Below are positions 24,426 through 37,545 of a stretch of DNA of 64,000 nt, piece after piece; position 1 is the first letter of the stretch; every line of letters begins with the position of its first letter. Below the pieces are notes generated by a model. That model saw only the letters and a list, made by a program, of their open reading frames with translations. It made no database searches and was not told the origin of the DNA. Where the stretch lies: positions 12,849,349 to 12,913,348 of the forward strand of contig CM038918.1 in NCBI GenBank assembly GCA_021904315.1, given 5' to 3'. The translations under genes were made by a program, and so were the position numbers. Source of the DNA: Sphagnum magellanicum. Lineage: Eukaryota > Streptophyta > Sphagnopsida > Sphagnales > Sphagnaceae.

Positions 24426-26092
24426 TCCCCTGGCATAACACCCTAGGGTTCTTGTCCCAGGTAAGATCCATCAAAGTACACAGAGAAATAAAAAAGGCAG
24501 TTGCTTGCATGTGAACAAAGTTATCTTATCTCTTACACTTGGCGACATGGGGCCCAACATGATGAAACCTTGCCAGTCATAAATAAACCAAAGCACCCAA
24601 AAAGGGCAGAATACACGGAACAAAATGGAAGGACCCCACGTCCAAGAACACAAAAGAACCACCCAAGAGGGCGAACCACAAAGGGAACATCAAGTTCCCC
24701 AACAGGTTTGTACAGAAGATTCTCAACTTCAAATGTATTTCAATTTTCAATTTTCACCAGCAGATTTGTGCTTTATTCACGATTAATTATAAGCTAAATA
24801 TGGTGGAGCTTAATTTAATTGACTTTAATCCAAATTCAATTGAAGAAAATCAAAATGCAAATTGATCCGAGGGGAGAGACTAAATGCAAAATATTTACAT
24901 TACCTATGTCAAACAATGTATTGTTTGGACATATTAGGTGAAAAAACTTATTTTCTCATCTTTTTTTTAAATATGCAGATATTTTAACCCATTGTAAATT
25001 TAATTATAGTTTTCTGTTTGCATCAAATTTTAAATAAATTTTGATAAAGTACATTTATTTAAAATTTTGATTTTAATATTTGATCAAGAAGGAGGAATGT
25101 TAACATATGATATTCTTATTTTGTGAATGTAATGAAAGGAATACAGTTGTTGAAAAGAACATAATCATATATCCTTTTGGATGAATAAATTACAATTCAT
25201 AACAAACAAATAGCATAAATATTTGACATTTTCATCCATCAAACATTTCATTTCGTTCAAAATAAACAAAAATATAAAATAAATGATGAATGTATGATTT
25301 AGTTTTTTTTTAAATAGGTCATGCTTGCACTTGTAATCAAATTTTCCCATAAATGGCTTATGAATGGAATTACTTCACTTACTAGTACTAATTCATTATT
25401 AACCTAGTAATTGAATTGAAACTATTATTACTAAACTAATTACTAGTATTAATTCACTTATTAAGCCTACTAATTTAAAAAATTAATATTTATTTTTTTC
25501 CAATGCATGGAATTAACACATACCATGTATTAACTATAAACCGATTTTCAAAATAAACATAACCTTATGATAGAACTAATGCCCCATTCCCAAGGGCATT
25601 ATCATTTGCCTTTTTGTGTAACTACCTAATGATTTTTAATAATGTCCATAAACATGTTTAAAGATGGATGAAAATTGTAATAACTATTGAAACATTAAAT
25701 TCAAATTAAAAAATAATTTTAAAAACCTTGAGATTGTACAACGTATATTTCCAATTTTCTGACAAATTTATACAAAATATTGTGTGATGTAGGTAGGGTA
25801 TCACAAGAATGTCAAGTGTGGGGTTATTGGAAAATTAACTACAGTTTAGTTAGTTTTCCATTGCCGGAGTTTTTTTCCTTTTCTGTAGTAAGCAAAAGGA
25901 AAAGAGAGACAGGTAGGCAAAAGAAAAGAGAGGTCGGGGACCTTAGGTTTGCGGGAGCAGCAGAAAAAGTTCATCTTCTTTCGGGGGTGAGCGGGGGGCG
26001 GTTCTTTCAAGGTTTTGGGGGTTGAGTGAGGTGCGTGGTGGACGGCGTGAGGGAGAGACACAGGAAACCAAAGTGAGGGAGAAGGGAAAGAG

Positions 26093-29000
26093 ATGGCGAT
26101 GGCAGCAACTGCGGCAGTACAGCAGACAGCGGTGTTAGTAGGAGTTACAGTAGTAAGTGTTGGTACAAGTGGAGAGAGCGGAGGAGGACAGCAGCAGGGA
26201 ATGCGGGTGGGCGGCTTGCAAGTCTCTCCTCGTGCACATTTGGTATCCGCAAGGCCTGGACAGAGTCATCAGACACATCCGGCGCATCCTCGGCTTGCTG
26301 CATTCTCCAGCTTCTTTGGCGCCGGCCTTGATCCTTGCGTCCTCCGTGCCTCTAATGTGAGTTTGCGGTTCGTTTCCAATCATCCGCCATTTGCTTGTCC
26401 GTGTATAGCTAGTGCACTAGGACTGTACGAAAATACCTTGAAGAATCAGGCAAAGCTGAGAAAAGCTGTTCTGAGCATGTTGGTGTTCTTCCGTTGCCTG
26501 CTCCATTCAAGTTCTTATCTGCATTTCCTTATGGTAGATGTGCATGTCCTTGAGATCTCTCTTTTTTCTTCAGGTAATCTGGTATGGAAGCAGAAGAGGA
26601 TTTTTTTTGGATGAGATTGCTTGAGAGAAAATATATTACTCACTGTAGAGATAGGATGCAGCGCTGTTGAAGAAACATTTATTACAATGTGGGAGGAGAA
26701 CTTGACATCTCTCATCGTATCATACTCCTTCTAGAGTGTTCTATGTGTGCTGTTTTTTCTTTATTGTGAGAATGGAGATTTCTCTATTCTTATGAAAGAT
26801 ATATGTTGTGTGTGTTGAAGAGTGGCACTGCAGTTGCCAACAGTCTCTGCTGAATCTTTAACCAAATGCTTCAGGGTTCAGTTTTTGTTTCGAATTTCTG
26901 GTGCTGCATCTGTATTCTCTGAGAAAATTTGTTATTCATGTGATACAGATTGGAGATGTGATGAGTGAGAAGTTTCCATAATCTTTTTGCTTGTTGCCTC
27001 CAATGTCTGTTTATATGAAGGCACACAAGCTATCTTAGCCTTAATGAGCAGTGCATGTGCCATACCCACCCCCTCATGCACTTAGTGGTGCTATTTTTGA
27101 TTGTCATTGCAGCTAGTCACTGCCATTCATGATCAATGTGATGGTATGATCCTTTGTGATGCACAATGTTATGGCTGCACTCATTCTCAGTGTTTTGATT
27201 TGGCTGGGATTGATACAAGTGTTGCCTTCAAAGGGTAGTGGCAGAGATTCTCTGCATTCTCATTTGGATGGTCATGGCATACATCGTCAGTGATTGTCTT
27301 GTATTGATATGGGGTATTAATTGTCTTCCTGCATTTGTTGAGGTTTGACTATGATGTGTCAGATGATTTTACAAGCTTGTCACTGGATAGCTCATTGCTG
27401 GATTTTGTTCAGGTCCACCTGGACTAAAAGGTGGGGGGTTTATCTGGCCTGGGATGTTAGTTTGTGTAAGAAACTGTTGTTGCACTCTCATGCAAGTTTT
27501 TCTCTTGTGCAGGGATCTGCTGGTTCTTGGCCCATGGCTAGTATTGTCAATGAGGTCTGAATCCCCCCCCCCCCCCCCACCTATCATCCATAAGAATATA
27601 TAATCTTAACAAATGTGCTAGCTTTTTATGATGCAGCTGTTTACCACTTTTTGCACTTCATATTTATGATTATATTCAGTGTGTAAGTTAACCTCTGCAA
27701 GATATGCATTGATGCATTCCAAGGAGTGAGCTTTTGTACCTCAGATAACTGATGATTCTTGTGTGGATATGTTTTCTATGATATATACTCTAGTCATGGA
27801 ATACCACAAAGAGTAGGGTGACCTAAGTTTCTGTCTTCTGCTTGAATTGTGGAGGTTATTTCAGGTTGCTGTTGATGCCACATCCAACTCATCTGCTACA
27901 GATGGCAAAGCCTCTCATCCGGTCCTTGAGGCAGAGCCTTCCTCTTCTGAGACTCCTACTGCAATTTCTTCTTCCCTTGAGACAGCTTCCTCTGTGTTCA
28001 TGACCGATGTTGCAAATCTTGTGAAGTAAGGATACTGTCATTTAAAATGTCACAAGTGTCTATGTGCTTGTGGCTTTAAACCTGATCCTGTCAATGTGTA
28101 CTAAAAAAATGAGATATTGTAAGAATTAATTGTGCTTCTAATAGATTTTCTTGCAATTTCTTGAAATCAATATTATCCCTGAATTCAAAAGGCTTAAAAC
28201 ATTGACATCTTTGACAAGTATTTTCAGCCAGAATGTGCATGTAATAGCATGATTTATATTTCTCATTTGGATTCCAGTGCTTTTCATTCTGCTGAATTTG
28301 GAGCAGTGAATTGTCAGTTTTAGAATTTGTACTTAAAACAGTTCTTTATAGCCCAAATGGTGAGCTTCAATAGTCTATGAAGAGAAAAATTTACTCTTCT
28401 AGATTTCGGTTCTAGCAAATCAGAGTTTTGTTTAACAAAAGAGGTCTTCTGTTTGGTATTTTGGCCTTTGGAAACTTTTAAATGATTCAAGGGCTTCTCA
28501 ATCCTGGATGGAGAGTCCACTTTGTTGTCAGAAGATCAACTCTCCGTGTTGCTCACATTCTCTCTGTCGATTCTCTCCTCTTCCTCCTAATTTGTTTATC
28601 TTTGGCATCTGTTCTTTTTTTGGTTTTCCTTTTCTTCTCAGTTTCCTTGGTCTTCTCATTCTTTTTTATGTTTTGTTGACATAGCCAGCACTATGGCTGA
28701 GTTGAGTCTTTCTGTTGCTCAAAAGTCTTGTGACAGAAACTTGGCACAGTAGTTAATTCATGACCTCCACCCACTGCTGGGAGCTGATGAAGACAGTGGC
28801 AATATTATTGGTCACTACCATACATGTTGCTGTCAAAGTTCACTTACTGAACATGTGGGTGAAAAATCAGGGTGACTGTTGTGATTGTTCAACCTGTTCC
28901 TCAGGTTTTTTTGTGTTTTTAAAGGCAGTGCCTTGTCCCTTTCCTCTTTGCTAATAATGTTGGCAGATTTGAAATGTCTAGAAGCCTATCATTGGCTCAT

Positions 29001-30886
29001 CTTTGAATTTATATTCAGGTTGACTTAAATTATCAGAATGAAGAAGTTCTCAATGCTTATGAATATATTTTGATATTGCTTGTTGACAACACTTTCTGGT
29101 TAAGATATTAGTCATTGTCTCTATACAAGAGTAGTGTTAAACTGGTGAGCATGCTTTTCATATGTTCACACTGCCAACATGGCCTTGCAAGGTGTTCATT
29201 GAAGCAGTCCAAACTTAAGAGCAAAGCCATGAACTTGTGGAACTGAGCTGATGATCAAGGTCTACACTGATGTAGCTCTCTTGACAGTTACCAGTAATGA
29301 ACCAGTCTGTGCTTGTAAATGCTGACTGGACCCTTTGGGATGATGCAGGCTTGTGGACTCAAGAGATATTGTTGAGTTAGAGGTGAAGCACAAGGATTAT
29401 GAACTGTTGATCCGGAAGAAGGAAGCTCTTCCAACTCCGCCTGCTCCTCCTCAGATGTCTTTTCCAGGCCCACATGTCATGGCCCACACTTCCTTTCCTA
29501 CCTTTGCACCGCCACCTCCTCCTCCTGTCACTTCTCTTGCAGCCTCTGCCCCTGCACCTGCAGCACCATCCGAAGTTCCAACAGCCCCACCAGCAGCTGA
29601 ATATCCACCCATGCTTTCCCCCATGGCTGGCACATTCTACCGCAGTCCTGGCCCTGGTGAATCATCCTTTGTGAAGGTAAGCAATGATTTATTCTGGCCT
29701 TTGTGCATCTGATGGTCAAGCCATGAATGTTACATCCTTTGCAGCAATAAGTGCATCCAGGTGGACCCAAGTGGCACTCAAAAATGTCAGAAATTTACAT
29801 GACTTCTTCAATCCCACAATTGTTAATTATTGGGATTGCTAATAAGTTTTCTCAGGGGTAATGTGCATTTCAAATACCTATTTTGGGCCTGATGCATCCA
29901 GTTATTTGGATAACTGGTTATTTTGCAATATGAGGGTCATAAAGTACATGCTCAATTCATTACCATAGGCACCTCCTTCCACTAGTTATTTGACTACAGA
30001 GTCCTTAGACATTGTGGTTTTTTATCTCATTTCATTAGACAATGCTGAATAACTTGCTATCTTCCAAGTTCCAACCAAGAAACATGTTACATCCATGCTT
30101 GCCTATACATTATGTTTGTGGGGTTGACCTTCAGGTGGGAGACAAAGTCACAAAAGGGCAAGTTCTATGCATTGTGGAAGCCATGAAACTGATGAATGAA
30201 ATTGAGGTGAGACATGATCTCTTTGTTGCAAAAGAGAAGTGGTTCCTTGATTTCCACCAAGTAACTTCCAGCTAATCAAGCTGTAGGAAAGACGATGATG
30301 TTCTCCATGGTTCTATTTTTCCTCCACTTGGAGTTTTCACATACTGCAGCTGCCATCTGTTCATCTGAGTTAATACGTGGGAGATGCTTTGTTTCTTGGG
30401 GGAATGCCTTGAATGAGGTCTATTTGGTTGCTGGAGAATGTCTAGCAGCTGAATTTCTCTGTATGGCCTCTATTTTTATCAGGCTGATCAATCAGGAACA
30501 ATCGTGGACATTCTTGCTGATGATGGGAAGCCAGTGTCCATTGAAACTGTATGTCTTCTATCCTTCATTTTGTGCAAGCTGTTACTATGGTGTTAAATGG
30601 ACAAGCAACATGAATCAATTCTGTACAATTTGAACTGCCCTAACTGTTTGGAGAGTTAGATGATAGTTATGAATCTAAACTAAGCCTATGGTTTAGTTGC
30701 TATTCATATCAAAAGACCTAAGGTACACCATGCACTAGTTAGAGTAGGAGGCTCCAATGAGCATCTTTGTCTGCTGAAATGCTTGGTGGATTGTGCTTTT
30801 TGAGGATGCAGATGTTTATACTTACAATCTTGTGCAATTTGTTTCTTTGTCCACATGTGCAGCCCCTCTTTGTGATCAAGCCTTGA
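26093..30886 (+). CDS. BCCP: Biotin carboxyl carrier protein of plastid acetyl-CoA carboxylase, 6 exons, 304 aa
   Basis: This subunit of plastid heteromeric acetyl-CoA carboxylase carries the biotin that shuttles CO2 from biotin carboxylase to carboxyltransferase for malonyl-CoA synthesis. Exons: 26093-26356, 27865-28025, 29349-29676, 30135-30206, 30483-30548, 30863-30886. All are GT-AG and the sum is 305 codons with the stop. Residues 1 to about 88 (MAMAATAAVQQTAV...) are low in acidic residues and fit a chloroplast transit peptide. A conserved helix follows (LVDSRDIVELEV, then YELLIRKKEAL). Next come a Pro/Ala-rich linker (about 172-230), PMAGTFYRSPGPGE, and the biotinyl domain with EAMKLMNE, whose Lys is about 269. 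The C terminus is PLFVIKP. Arabidopsis BCCP1 is about 280 residues. The open frame running past 26356 is intron read-through. The least certain boundary is the start of exon 2. Confidence 0.92.
27063..27195 (+). repeat. Sense-strand intronic repeat, copy in BCCP intron 1
   Basis: It contains GCAGCTAGTCACTGCCATTC, GATGGTATGATCCTTTGTGA and GGCTGCACTCATTCTCA, which match the copies in PTB and UBP14 introns. The 5' third is the most diverged. Confidence 0.65.
27563..27578. repeat. Poly(C) run of 16 in BCCP intron 1
   Basis: An uninterrupted C run lies 287 bp before the exon 2 acceptor. Confidence 0.9.
28590..29050 (+). repeat. Longer intronic repeat in BCCP intron 2, paralogous to 56420-56900
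   Basis: Shared pieces in the same order as 56420-56900 are a T/C-rich tract with CTTGGTCT, ATAGCCAGCA, the CAGAAACT and TTAATTCATGAC blocks, CCCACTGCTGGGAGCTGATG (28779 onward), TTGTTCAACCTG and the TATTCAGGTTGA end. Within it the CCCACTG...CAGTGGG hairpin corresponds to the 5' part of the 130-bp sense-strand repeat. Confidence 0.6.
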
Positions 30887-33800
30887 GGAAATCAATGTTG
30901 ATTCTTCCAGGCGACATATGGGTTGCAGCTTTTTGAAGGTTCAGAAACAGGTTGCCACACTGCAGCATTCTGGAGAGATTAAGTTGTATTGTCATTGCAA
31001 TAGGGTAGAAAGAGCCATCAACCATGTTTGTTTTCATTCGACTTGTCTTAGGTGAGAATGAAGGCTTAGGTGTGAGGGTGAGTGTTGAAAAAACATTTGC
31101 TCTCTTTTGTTGAGCTGAAGTTTGAAATCTAAGGCTTCAAATGTGCTTCTGGGAATGAATTTTGATGCCATGTGTTTCATGCAATCAAGGTTGATCAAGA
31201 AATGTGGCTCTAGATATGCTACTGGGAATGAAGCTTGAGACCATCTATGTTTTATGCAATGAACAGAGATTGAGAACTGTGTTGAAGGGATGTGGCCACT
31301 GACTTGGTGTTGATATCATTTTATTTTTCTGGTTCTGCATTGATTGATTAAATGGCCACTGGCAAAGGACAACATGTGACTCAGACTTGTCATGTCACAA
31401 GTTTACCAAGTTGAAATCTGAGGAAGGAGCCCTCTGGAGTGTGAACAGGCCACAGGCAGGAGTTCTCTGTTCAACTTGAGTATCATGGTTCCAGGTTTGT
31501 TGCAAAGGCATTGATACTGGATGAAGAGAGAGGGGGAGAGAATGTATTGAAGAGGGTATCCCAAAAAAATTACTGTGCACCTTTCTGGGTGGTTATCAAT
31601 AATCTGCAACCATATCTAACCAACTCAAAGAGGAAAAGAGTAGTCATATGCTTAGTCCAAAGGGGTGCAATCAGTTAGTCAAAGAGCATGCACATGTCAC
31701 AAACACCTGATTGCACCCCTTTGGATGAATAGAAGGAAACTAACAACAATTCCTTCCCAAGGGTCTCAATTTCATCATGATTTTTAGGACAACCATACTG
31801 AATGCAGCTATATGGTATGGACACCCTGTTAGTACTTACAAACACCTATGTGGCTGGAGAGCAAGTGACCTCAAAATGAGGTGCTGAGGAGTGTTGGACT
31901 TAATATGGAACATCATGAAAGTTTGGTGGAGTTGAAAGGTTATATTGGATTGTGTGAGGACCTGATCAGTTTTCATGGTGTATGTGCCAACCACATAGCA
32001 ATGTCTGACAAGTCTTAACATTCCTTCTCCTATTTCTCAGCCTAGATTTCAAGTATTGTTGAGCAAGTGGAACATGTGGTTCTTGCATATATGCATCTTG
32101 ACATCCCTCCAGTTTTTTGTAATTTTTGGAAGTATTTGGACATTATTCACACTGATTATGTATAGGTACATGTTAATCGGTACATATTCCAACCATATGG
32201 CATAATGGATTTATCCTCTTGTTGACTTATTTAGTTTTGGCAACATATGAATTGGCCTAAACGTTGTGCCATCATGTGCATTCCAATGCAAAATATATTC
32301 CAATTTTCATGCTGTGCTAATTCGCCTTGTCTTGGGCTTCATACACGCTAATTTCCTTTGTACTAATCTGCCTTGTCTTGGGTTTCATATGTGCTAATTT
32401 CTGTATGCAAATATTACTTGCAATGAAGAAAACAGAACAACATGGGGCTCTTCTTTACTCCTTGACATTTGCTCAACAAGATGATAACTTTTTGATAAGT
32501 GGATGGCATAATGTTTCACTAGGGATAAACTTCACAAACCATCCACTACACATTAAATCTGATAAATGATTTGGTGAAAAGATGCCCAATATGCAAATTG
32601 GGATCCACTAGGCATGATTTGTATGTTTTACAAGAGACAATTCTCCAACACATATGAGTTTTCATACACCCATAGTGTGCTTTGCCAACTTCAAATGAAA
32701 ATAATTTACAATTTTTCATGTTCATGAGTGGAATCCATTGTTGTAAATATGGTATTGAAAATTTAATCATTGATCCTTTATTGAACCTTTGATCATAAAG
32801 GATCAAATTGTATTTAATCTCTAGTTTTGGGAATCATCTTTGTATTTGTCAGGGTTGTTCACCAACTCGCATGATTCATCATTGCTCTTTTCATCATGAC
32901 TATCATGCCTTGGTGAGTTTCCTTTTTTCCTAATATTTTGTGCTAACCCTTGTTTTTCATCATGGTTCAAACTGTCTTCAACACAAACTAAAACCATTAC
33001 ATTATCCTTTTTAAGAGGACAATATCCTTCTAAAAAGGTCAATGGACTAGTTATGTTATATACCATTTACATTTGAATGAATTAATTTCATAATCATGAC
33101 AAAAAAAAAAATTACATTTGCAGCCACAACCCATTTCAATCCAATTTAAATGTTTGCAAACTTCCAATATGTTATTGATATAGTCATTTTGGATTGGTTT
33201 ACATAGCAAAACCTTCATTTGTAAAACATTAACAAATGTATGTCAAATAATTATTTTTTATGAATATTCCAATTCAAAAATTAAACATTTCAAAAAAAAT
33301 TAATTTTTCCATGTTTTTTCAAAAAAAAAAAATGTTCTTTGATAAAAGTAAACTTTGAAATTTTTTGACTCATATTTTTGTAGTCAAGAAAATCATATTT
33401 TGGCATAATGAATGTTTCTTTTAATTGTTGTTTATATTATGTTTTGAAATAGGTGTCAGCATTTCTAACAAGCCATTTTTTAAATCAAATTTGCATGTCT
33501 CATATAATATTACATCATAAGATTATGAATTCATTTATGGAATGTAAACATGATAATGTTACATATATGTCATGCATATTCAATTGCACATTGTTAGGTG
33601 GCTAGCAAAGGTCTATGATTAAGCAGTCAAATGCTTGTCTTTATGCTTTGAAATTAGTGAAATAAAAAGTTAAAGCAAATGGTGGTTGATACCTATTGAT
33701 TGTGAATGTTTTGGAAATGTTTGATTTTGATGTGATGATGATATTGAAAGCTCCTTGATATGGGTATTATTAGTATGACATTTTTAAGGAATCCCTCAAA

Positions 33801-34300
33801 TGTTATGTCTTGTAAATTTACATGTTTTTTTTATGAATATATTAAAATTGATTAAAACATTTATTGGGGGATGCATGGTTATGTGTCTTTTTGTATACAT
33901 TTGGCATTTATGATGGATATATTTTTTATCTAGTCAATGTTTTCATTAACAATTTCGAGTTTAAAATATTATTTTTTTGTTATAATGATTTTCATTCTTT
34001 TGTAAACTTTAAGGAAAGGTACTAAATATTAAATTTTACTTATGAATATTGTTTGTCTTATAATGTATTGGATGTCATTACGTATTGGTCTTTTTTGTAT
34101 GTGTCAATTGTGATAATTATGTTACTATTTTGTTTTGATGTTTTTGAATGTATACCTATCATGTCATGGTTTATGGCATTTTGTAATTCATTACAAGGAA
34201 CTATAAATGTTGTTGTCCTCCATGGATCATCAAATAAGTTGACATTTAAATTAGATAGAAAACATGTCTTCAATAAATCAAAATTTGATTTTTAAATATA
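30887..34300. other. Region downstream of BCCP without a recognisable gene
   Basis: The first few hundred bases probably include the BCCP 3' UTR. A perfect 19-bp inverted repeat is at 31656-31725. A short tandem copy (GCCTTGTCTTGGGCTTCAT, then the same with GGTTTCAT) lies at 32316-32402. From 32.8 kb the DNA becomes very AT-rich and may be Helitron flank. No coding frame is recognised. Confidence 0.45.
31656..31725. repeat. Perfect 19-bp inverted repeat
   Basis: TCCAAAGGGGTGCAATCAG (31656-31674) is exactly inverted at 31707-31725, with a 32-base loop. It could be the ends of a tiny MITE or a transcribed hairpin downstream of BCCP. Nothing flanking it identifies which. Confidence 0.8.
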
Positions 34301-34464
34301 ATTTATTGTTCTTTTTTTTTAAAATGGTAACATATTGAAAAAAAAATTAATTCATTTGTTTTAGGAGGATAACACTATTTGGTTGAATGTAATTTTCCCA
34401 AGGGTTTTCTTTATAAAAATTTTGGGGTTAATTTTGTGAACAAATATTTCATTTGGATGTTTTT

Positions 34465-34861
34465 TTAATATAATGGCATGTCGTTAATTGGTGGAAATTG
34501 TAAAAAATCTCCCACAAATATTATGTTCATTCCTCCAAATGATATAATGTTAGATTTTAATCTTTGTAATTTTAAATGTATTGTGGCAAGTAAAATGCAA
34601 CCCACCATTGATATCTTATGAATAATGATGAATTGAATGTTGCACCATATGTCTATAATTATGTTGGGTTTTTTTATATTAGTGTGTTTATCAATTGAAA
34701 ATCCCAATAAAAAATGGATTTTTATTCCATTTATTATTAAGGCTACATTTGCAATGTATGTTGCAATCTGAAATTTTTGTTTATTCCTTATTTTTAGAAA
34801 ATAATCTTTGATAACTTCACTACTTGTATTTTACCAATATTTATAACTCTTCCTACATATT
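34465..34861 (-). pseudogene. Helitron-like PIF1-type DNA helicase fragment
   Basis: On the minus strand a degenerate Walker A reads YVGRVINIGK (about 34828-34860, expected form GG.GGTGKS). The main frame then has HKISMVGCILLATIHLKLQ and FGGMNIIFVGDFLQFPP followed by LY. 'DE.SMVG..LL..I...L' and 'FGG...I..GDF.QLPPV' are motifs II and III of PIF1-family helicases in Helitrons. The expected DE of motif II reads HK here, so it is inactive. The frame is cut directly before Walker A by the CACTA element at 34862-37542, beyond which earlier Helitron sequence continues. Confidence 0.65.
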
Positions 34862-37542
34862 CACTATGAGAAATCGCATTCATGAAAACCTCAATACCTT
34901 GCAACTATGGACTCCTATGCAACTATCATGCAACTAAATTACAAATTTTTAAAATATATATAATGATTTTTTGAACAAAAATCCATGTCAAATATTACTT
35001 GAAATCTATTATAAATGCACATTAGTTGCAAAATGGATCCTATATATATACACACACATCATCAATACAATCATATTCAAATGTGTTTGATTTTGTGAGC
35101 AAATTACATGGTAGTTGCATTGTACAATTATTTACAATTTGCTTACATGTGGGATTTAATGTGCAACTACATTGCAACTGACTTTATGAAATGACATGTA
35201 TAATCAAACCACATGTTTATATTTCCACCATCCATTTGAAATGACACTTTCAATTTTTATAGATCTAATTTTCAATTAAACCTACCATTGATGTAATTAT
35301 TATTATCACTAGGTTTTGATCACTAAGTAGTTGCAAACTAAAGTGTTCACAAGATCATGTAATGGGCCAATTTTTCTACACCTCTATGGGTTCAAATGCA
35401 TGGTGCATGTGTTTGTTATAATAATTATTTTAAAGGGACTCAATTTAACGATTCTAACTACATTTACTTGTGGAAGGGAAAAAAATAAAATCAAAACAAT
35501 ATAAACATTTCAAAAGGGGGACTTTTTAATTTGACCCCCTGAAATGTAATAGTGCATAAAGGGTGTGCATATGGACTCACAATTTCCAAATTTTGCATTG
35601 ATGGAGTCATTTATTAATCTTTGTACCTCATAAATGTCATGAGAAATTCAAAATAAGGGTTTTAAAACCATTTTCAAGATGACATGAAAGTATAAAAACT
35701 TTATACAAAAAAATTATGAAATAAGTTTATGAAATCCTTTTAGACATGATTTTTGTGGGATTTTTTTTCACAAACCTTAAAATTTAAGATGTTTAAGAAA
35801 TGCCCATGTAATTACTTTTAGGATAATATGATCATAAGATGGTGTTACATTTTGTTCACAATCAAAATACACTACAAAAATGTATTATTAAAGACTTCAC
35901 ATGTGCCCTTTTTGGTCCACTATAGAATTTTTTACCCCACTCCACATAAATACTACTAATCCACCAATTTGGGACTTTCATTCAATTTCAATACAGTTAA
36001 TCATCAATTATGTTGCAATCAACATGTTATGATACCACCTACAGATTGTATAATTCATTGAAAGTGAAGTTGTAGTCCTCAAGTGATATTGAAATAATGT
36101 ATACATTGTTTTATTAAATCCTTTAAGATGTACACATAAATGTTCTTTTGTAACCCTCAAAATCTTATATTTTAAATGTCTATAAATGTTTTACATTATA
36201 TGTTTCAACCCCATAGGTAAAGGAACAACATAGAGTAAGCACCAAACATGTTGAAATCATAGTGTGTTTTTTTTAATTAGTTTTTAATTTATAAACATCA
36301 TATTTTCCTTGTTTTTTGGTCTATTTTTAGCAATTGAAAATGCTATAATTATGCCAAATTAATATTTACATTAATTATTTTAACTCCAAAGGTAAAAGAA
36401 CAACACAAAAAATCCTTAAAAAAATGATGTGTTAAATCTTACAATGTGAATTAAGTTAGTTGCTAAATAATGACCCTCCTTATTTTTAACAACCAAATCT
36501 TCTTCATTTTGTGTCATTTTTGAGCAATTTCAACAACCGTGGGGCACCAAATCAAGGTCTAAAAAAAACCTTTTGCACTTGAAAAGCAAAAGGAAATGCA
36601 TTAAGATTTGAAGTTACCTCAAAATTTATGTGTTGTTCACTGGCCTATTTTGTAATAGTTGCAGATGAATTACAATTAAGATTCAACTAATTTTTTATCC
36701 CATATTATTTATCTTACCTTTCAAGTTTGTAAAGTATATAATTAAGTGAATTAGGAATATAAAAAAATATGTGACATTTGAAATAAACTAATGAAAAAAA
36801 ATTTGACTCTAAAAATTAAACCCAAAATAAAATATGATTATCTCAAGTGACTTACCTACTTAACTTAAACCACCTATTTATTTATTTAAACCTAACTACC
36901 TACTTAACCTAGGAAATTTAGGTAGTAATGCCTACCTACTTTAGTCCTACCTACTTATTGACCTAAATGCCACATGTCAAATTTTTATCAGCCATAAGTT
37001 GAATGATGTAAATTAAATTAATAAACATATTAAATATCAAAATATTTTTTTGGTGATTTTGTAAACACATCATCACTAGTAGAAAAATTGTCTTTTGCAA
37101 CTTGTCTTATGCAAATAAAAAATGTCGCATGCAACTGCACATGTTGCATGCAACTCCAAAATAGTTGCATGCGAGATTTTTTAGTTGCATAAGACAAGTT
37201 ACAAAAGACAATTTTTCTACTAGTGCATTGACATGTTAACACATTGTTACTTATGTAGTTGCACAACAGTTGCAACACAATGGGATAGTAGCTACAATGT
37301 AGTGGCATTATAGGTGCAACATAGTGGCACAATATTTACAATGATTTAATTACAACATAATCGCATGACATGAATATGCTTACAATTTCATATACAATGA
37401 GTTGTGTCATTACAACTTGTAAACTCATCCGATAACATTGAAGTTGTAAAAATATTGTGAGTTGCAAATGGTTATTGCTATTCAAAATTGCAATTAAAAC
37501 CAAGTTGCAAGCTTAGTTGCAAACACTTATTTTCTCATAGTG
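34862..37542. mobile_element. CACTA (En/Spm-type) DNA transposon, 2681 bp, non-autonomous
   Basis: The left end starts CACTATGAGAAAT and the opposite strand of the right end starts CACTATGAGAAAATA. Both ends are flanked by ATT (34859-34861 and 37543-37545), the 3-bp target duplication expected of CACTA elements. Subterminal regions carry many copies of TTGCAACT/AGTTGCAA words (34895-35340 and 37240-37525), as is usual in this superfamily. I see no transposase, so it depends on another copy. A smaller CACTA-type MITE sits inside at 37074-37225. Confidence 0.85.
37074..37225. mobile_element. CACTA-type MITE, 152 bp, with long terminal inverted repeats
   Basis: It begins CACTAGTAGAAAAATTGTCT and its opposite strand starts with the same 20 bases. 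The arms pair over about 60 bp with small mismatches, so nearly the whole element is a hairpin. It is flanked by CAT on both sides (37071-37073 and 37226-37228), a 3-bp duplication. Its ends differ from the host CACTA element (CACTATGAG), so it belongs to a different family. Confidence 0.85.
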
Positions 37543-37545
37543 ATT

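Larger units (their letters stand above)
22014..26092. other. Intergenic region between UBP14 and BCCP
   Basis: No gene is recognised. 22020-22620 is rich in TAGGTAGG/CCTACCTA words and interleaved GTTAG/CTAAC pairs. Two hairpin elements and a 20-base C run are listed separately. 24.8-25.75 kb is plain AT-rich DNA. 25.85-26.09 kb is purine-rich and should include the BCCP 5' UTR. Confidence 0.5.

Noticed and set aside
26356-26614. Open frame extending past BCCP exon 1
   Set aside because: A donor (AAT|GTGAGT) ends exon 1 at 26356. The BCCP sequence resumes in phase at 27865, and the extension resembles nothing.
35900-35960. Candidate Walker A of the Helitron helicase inside the CACTA element (YLCGVG-like)
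   Set aside because: A stop follows at once and it lies inside the CACTA element. The sequence at 34828-34860 fits position and frame better.
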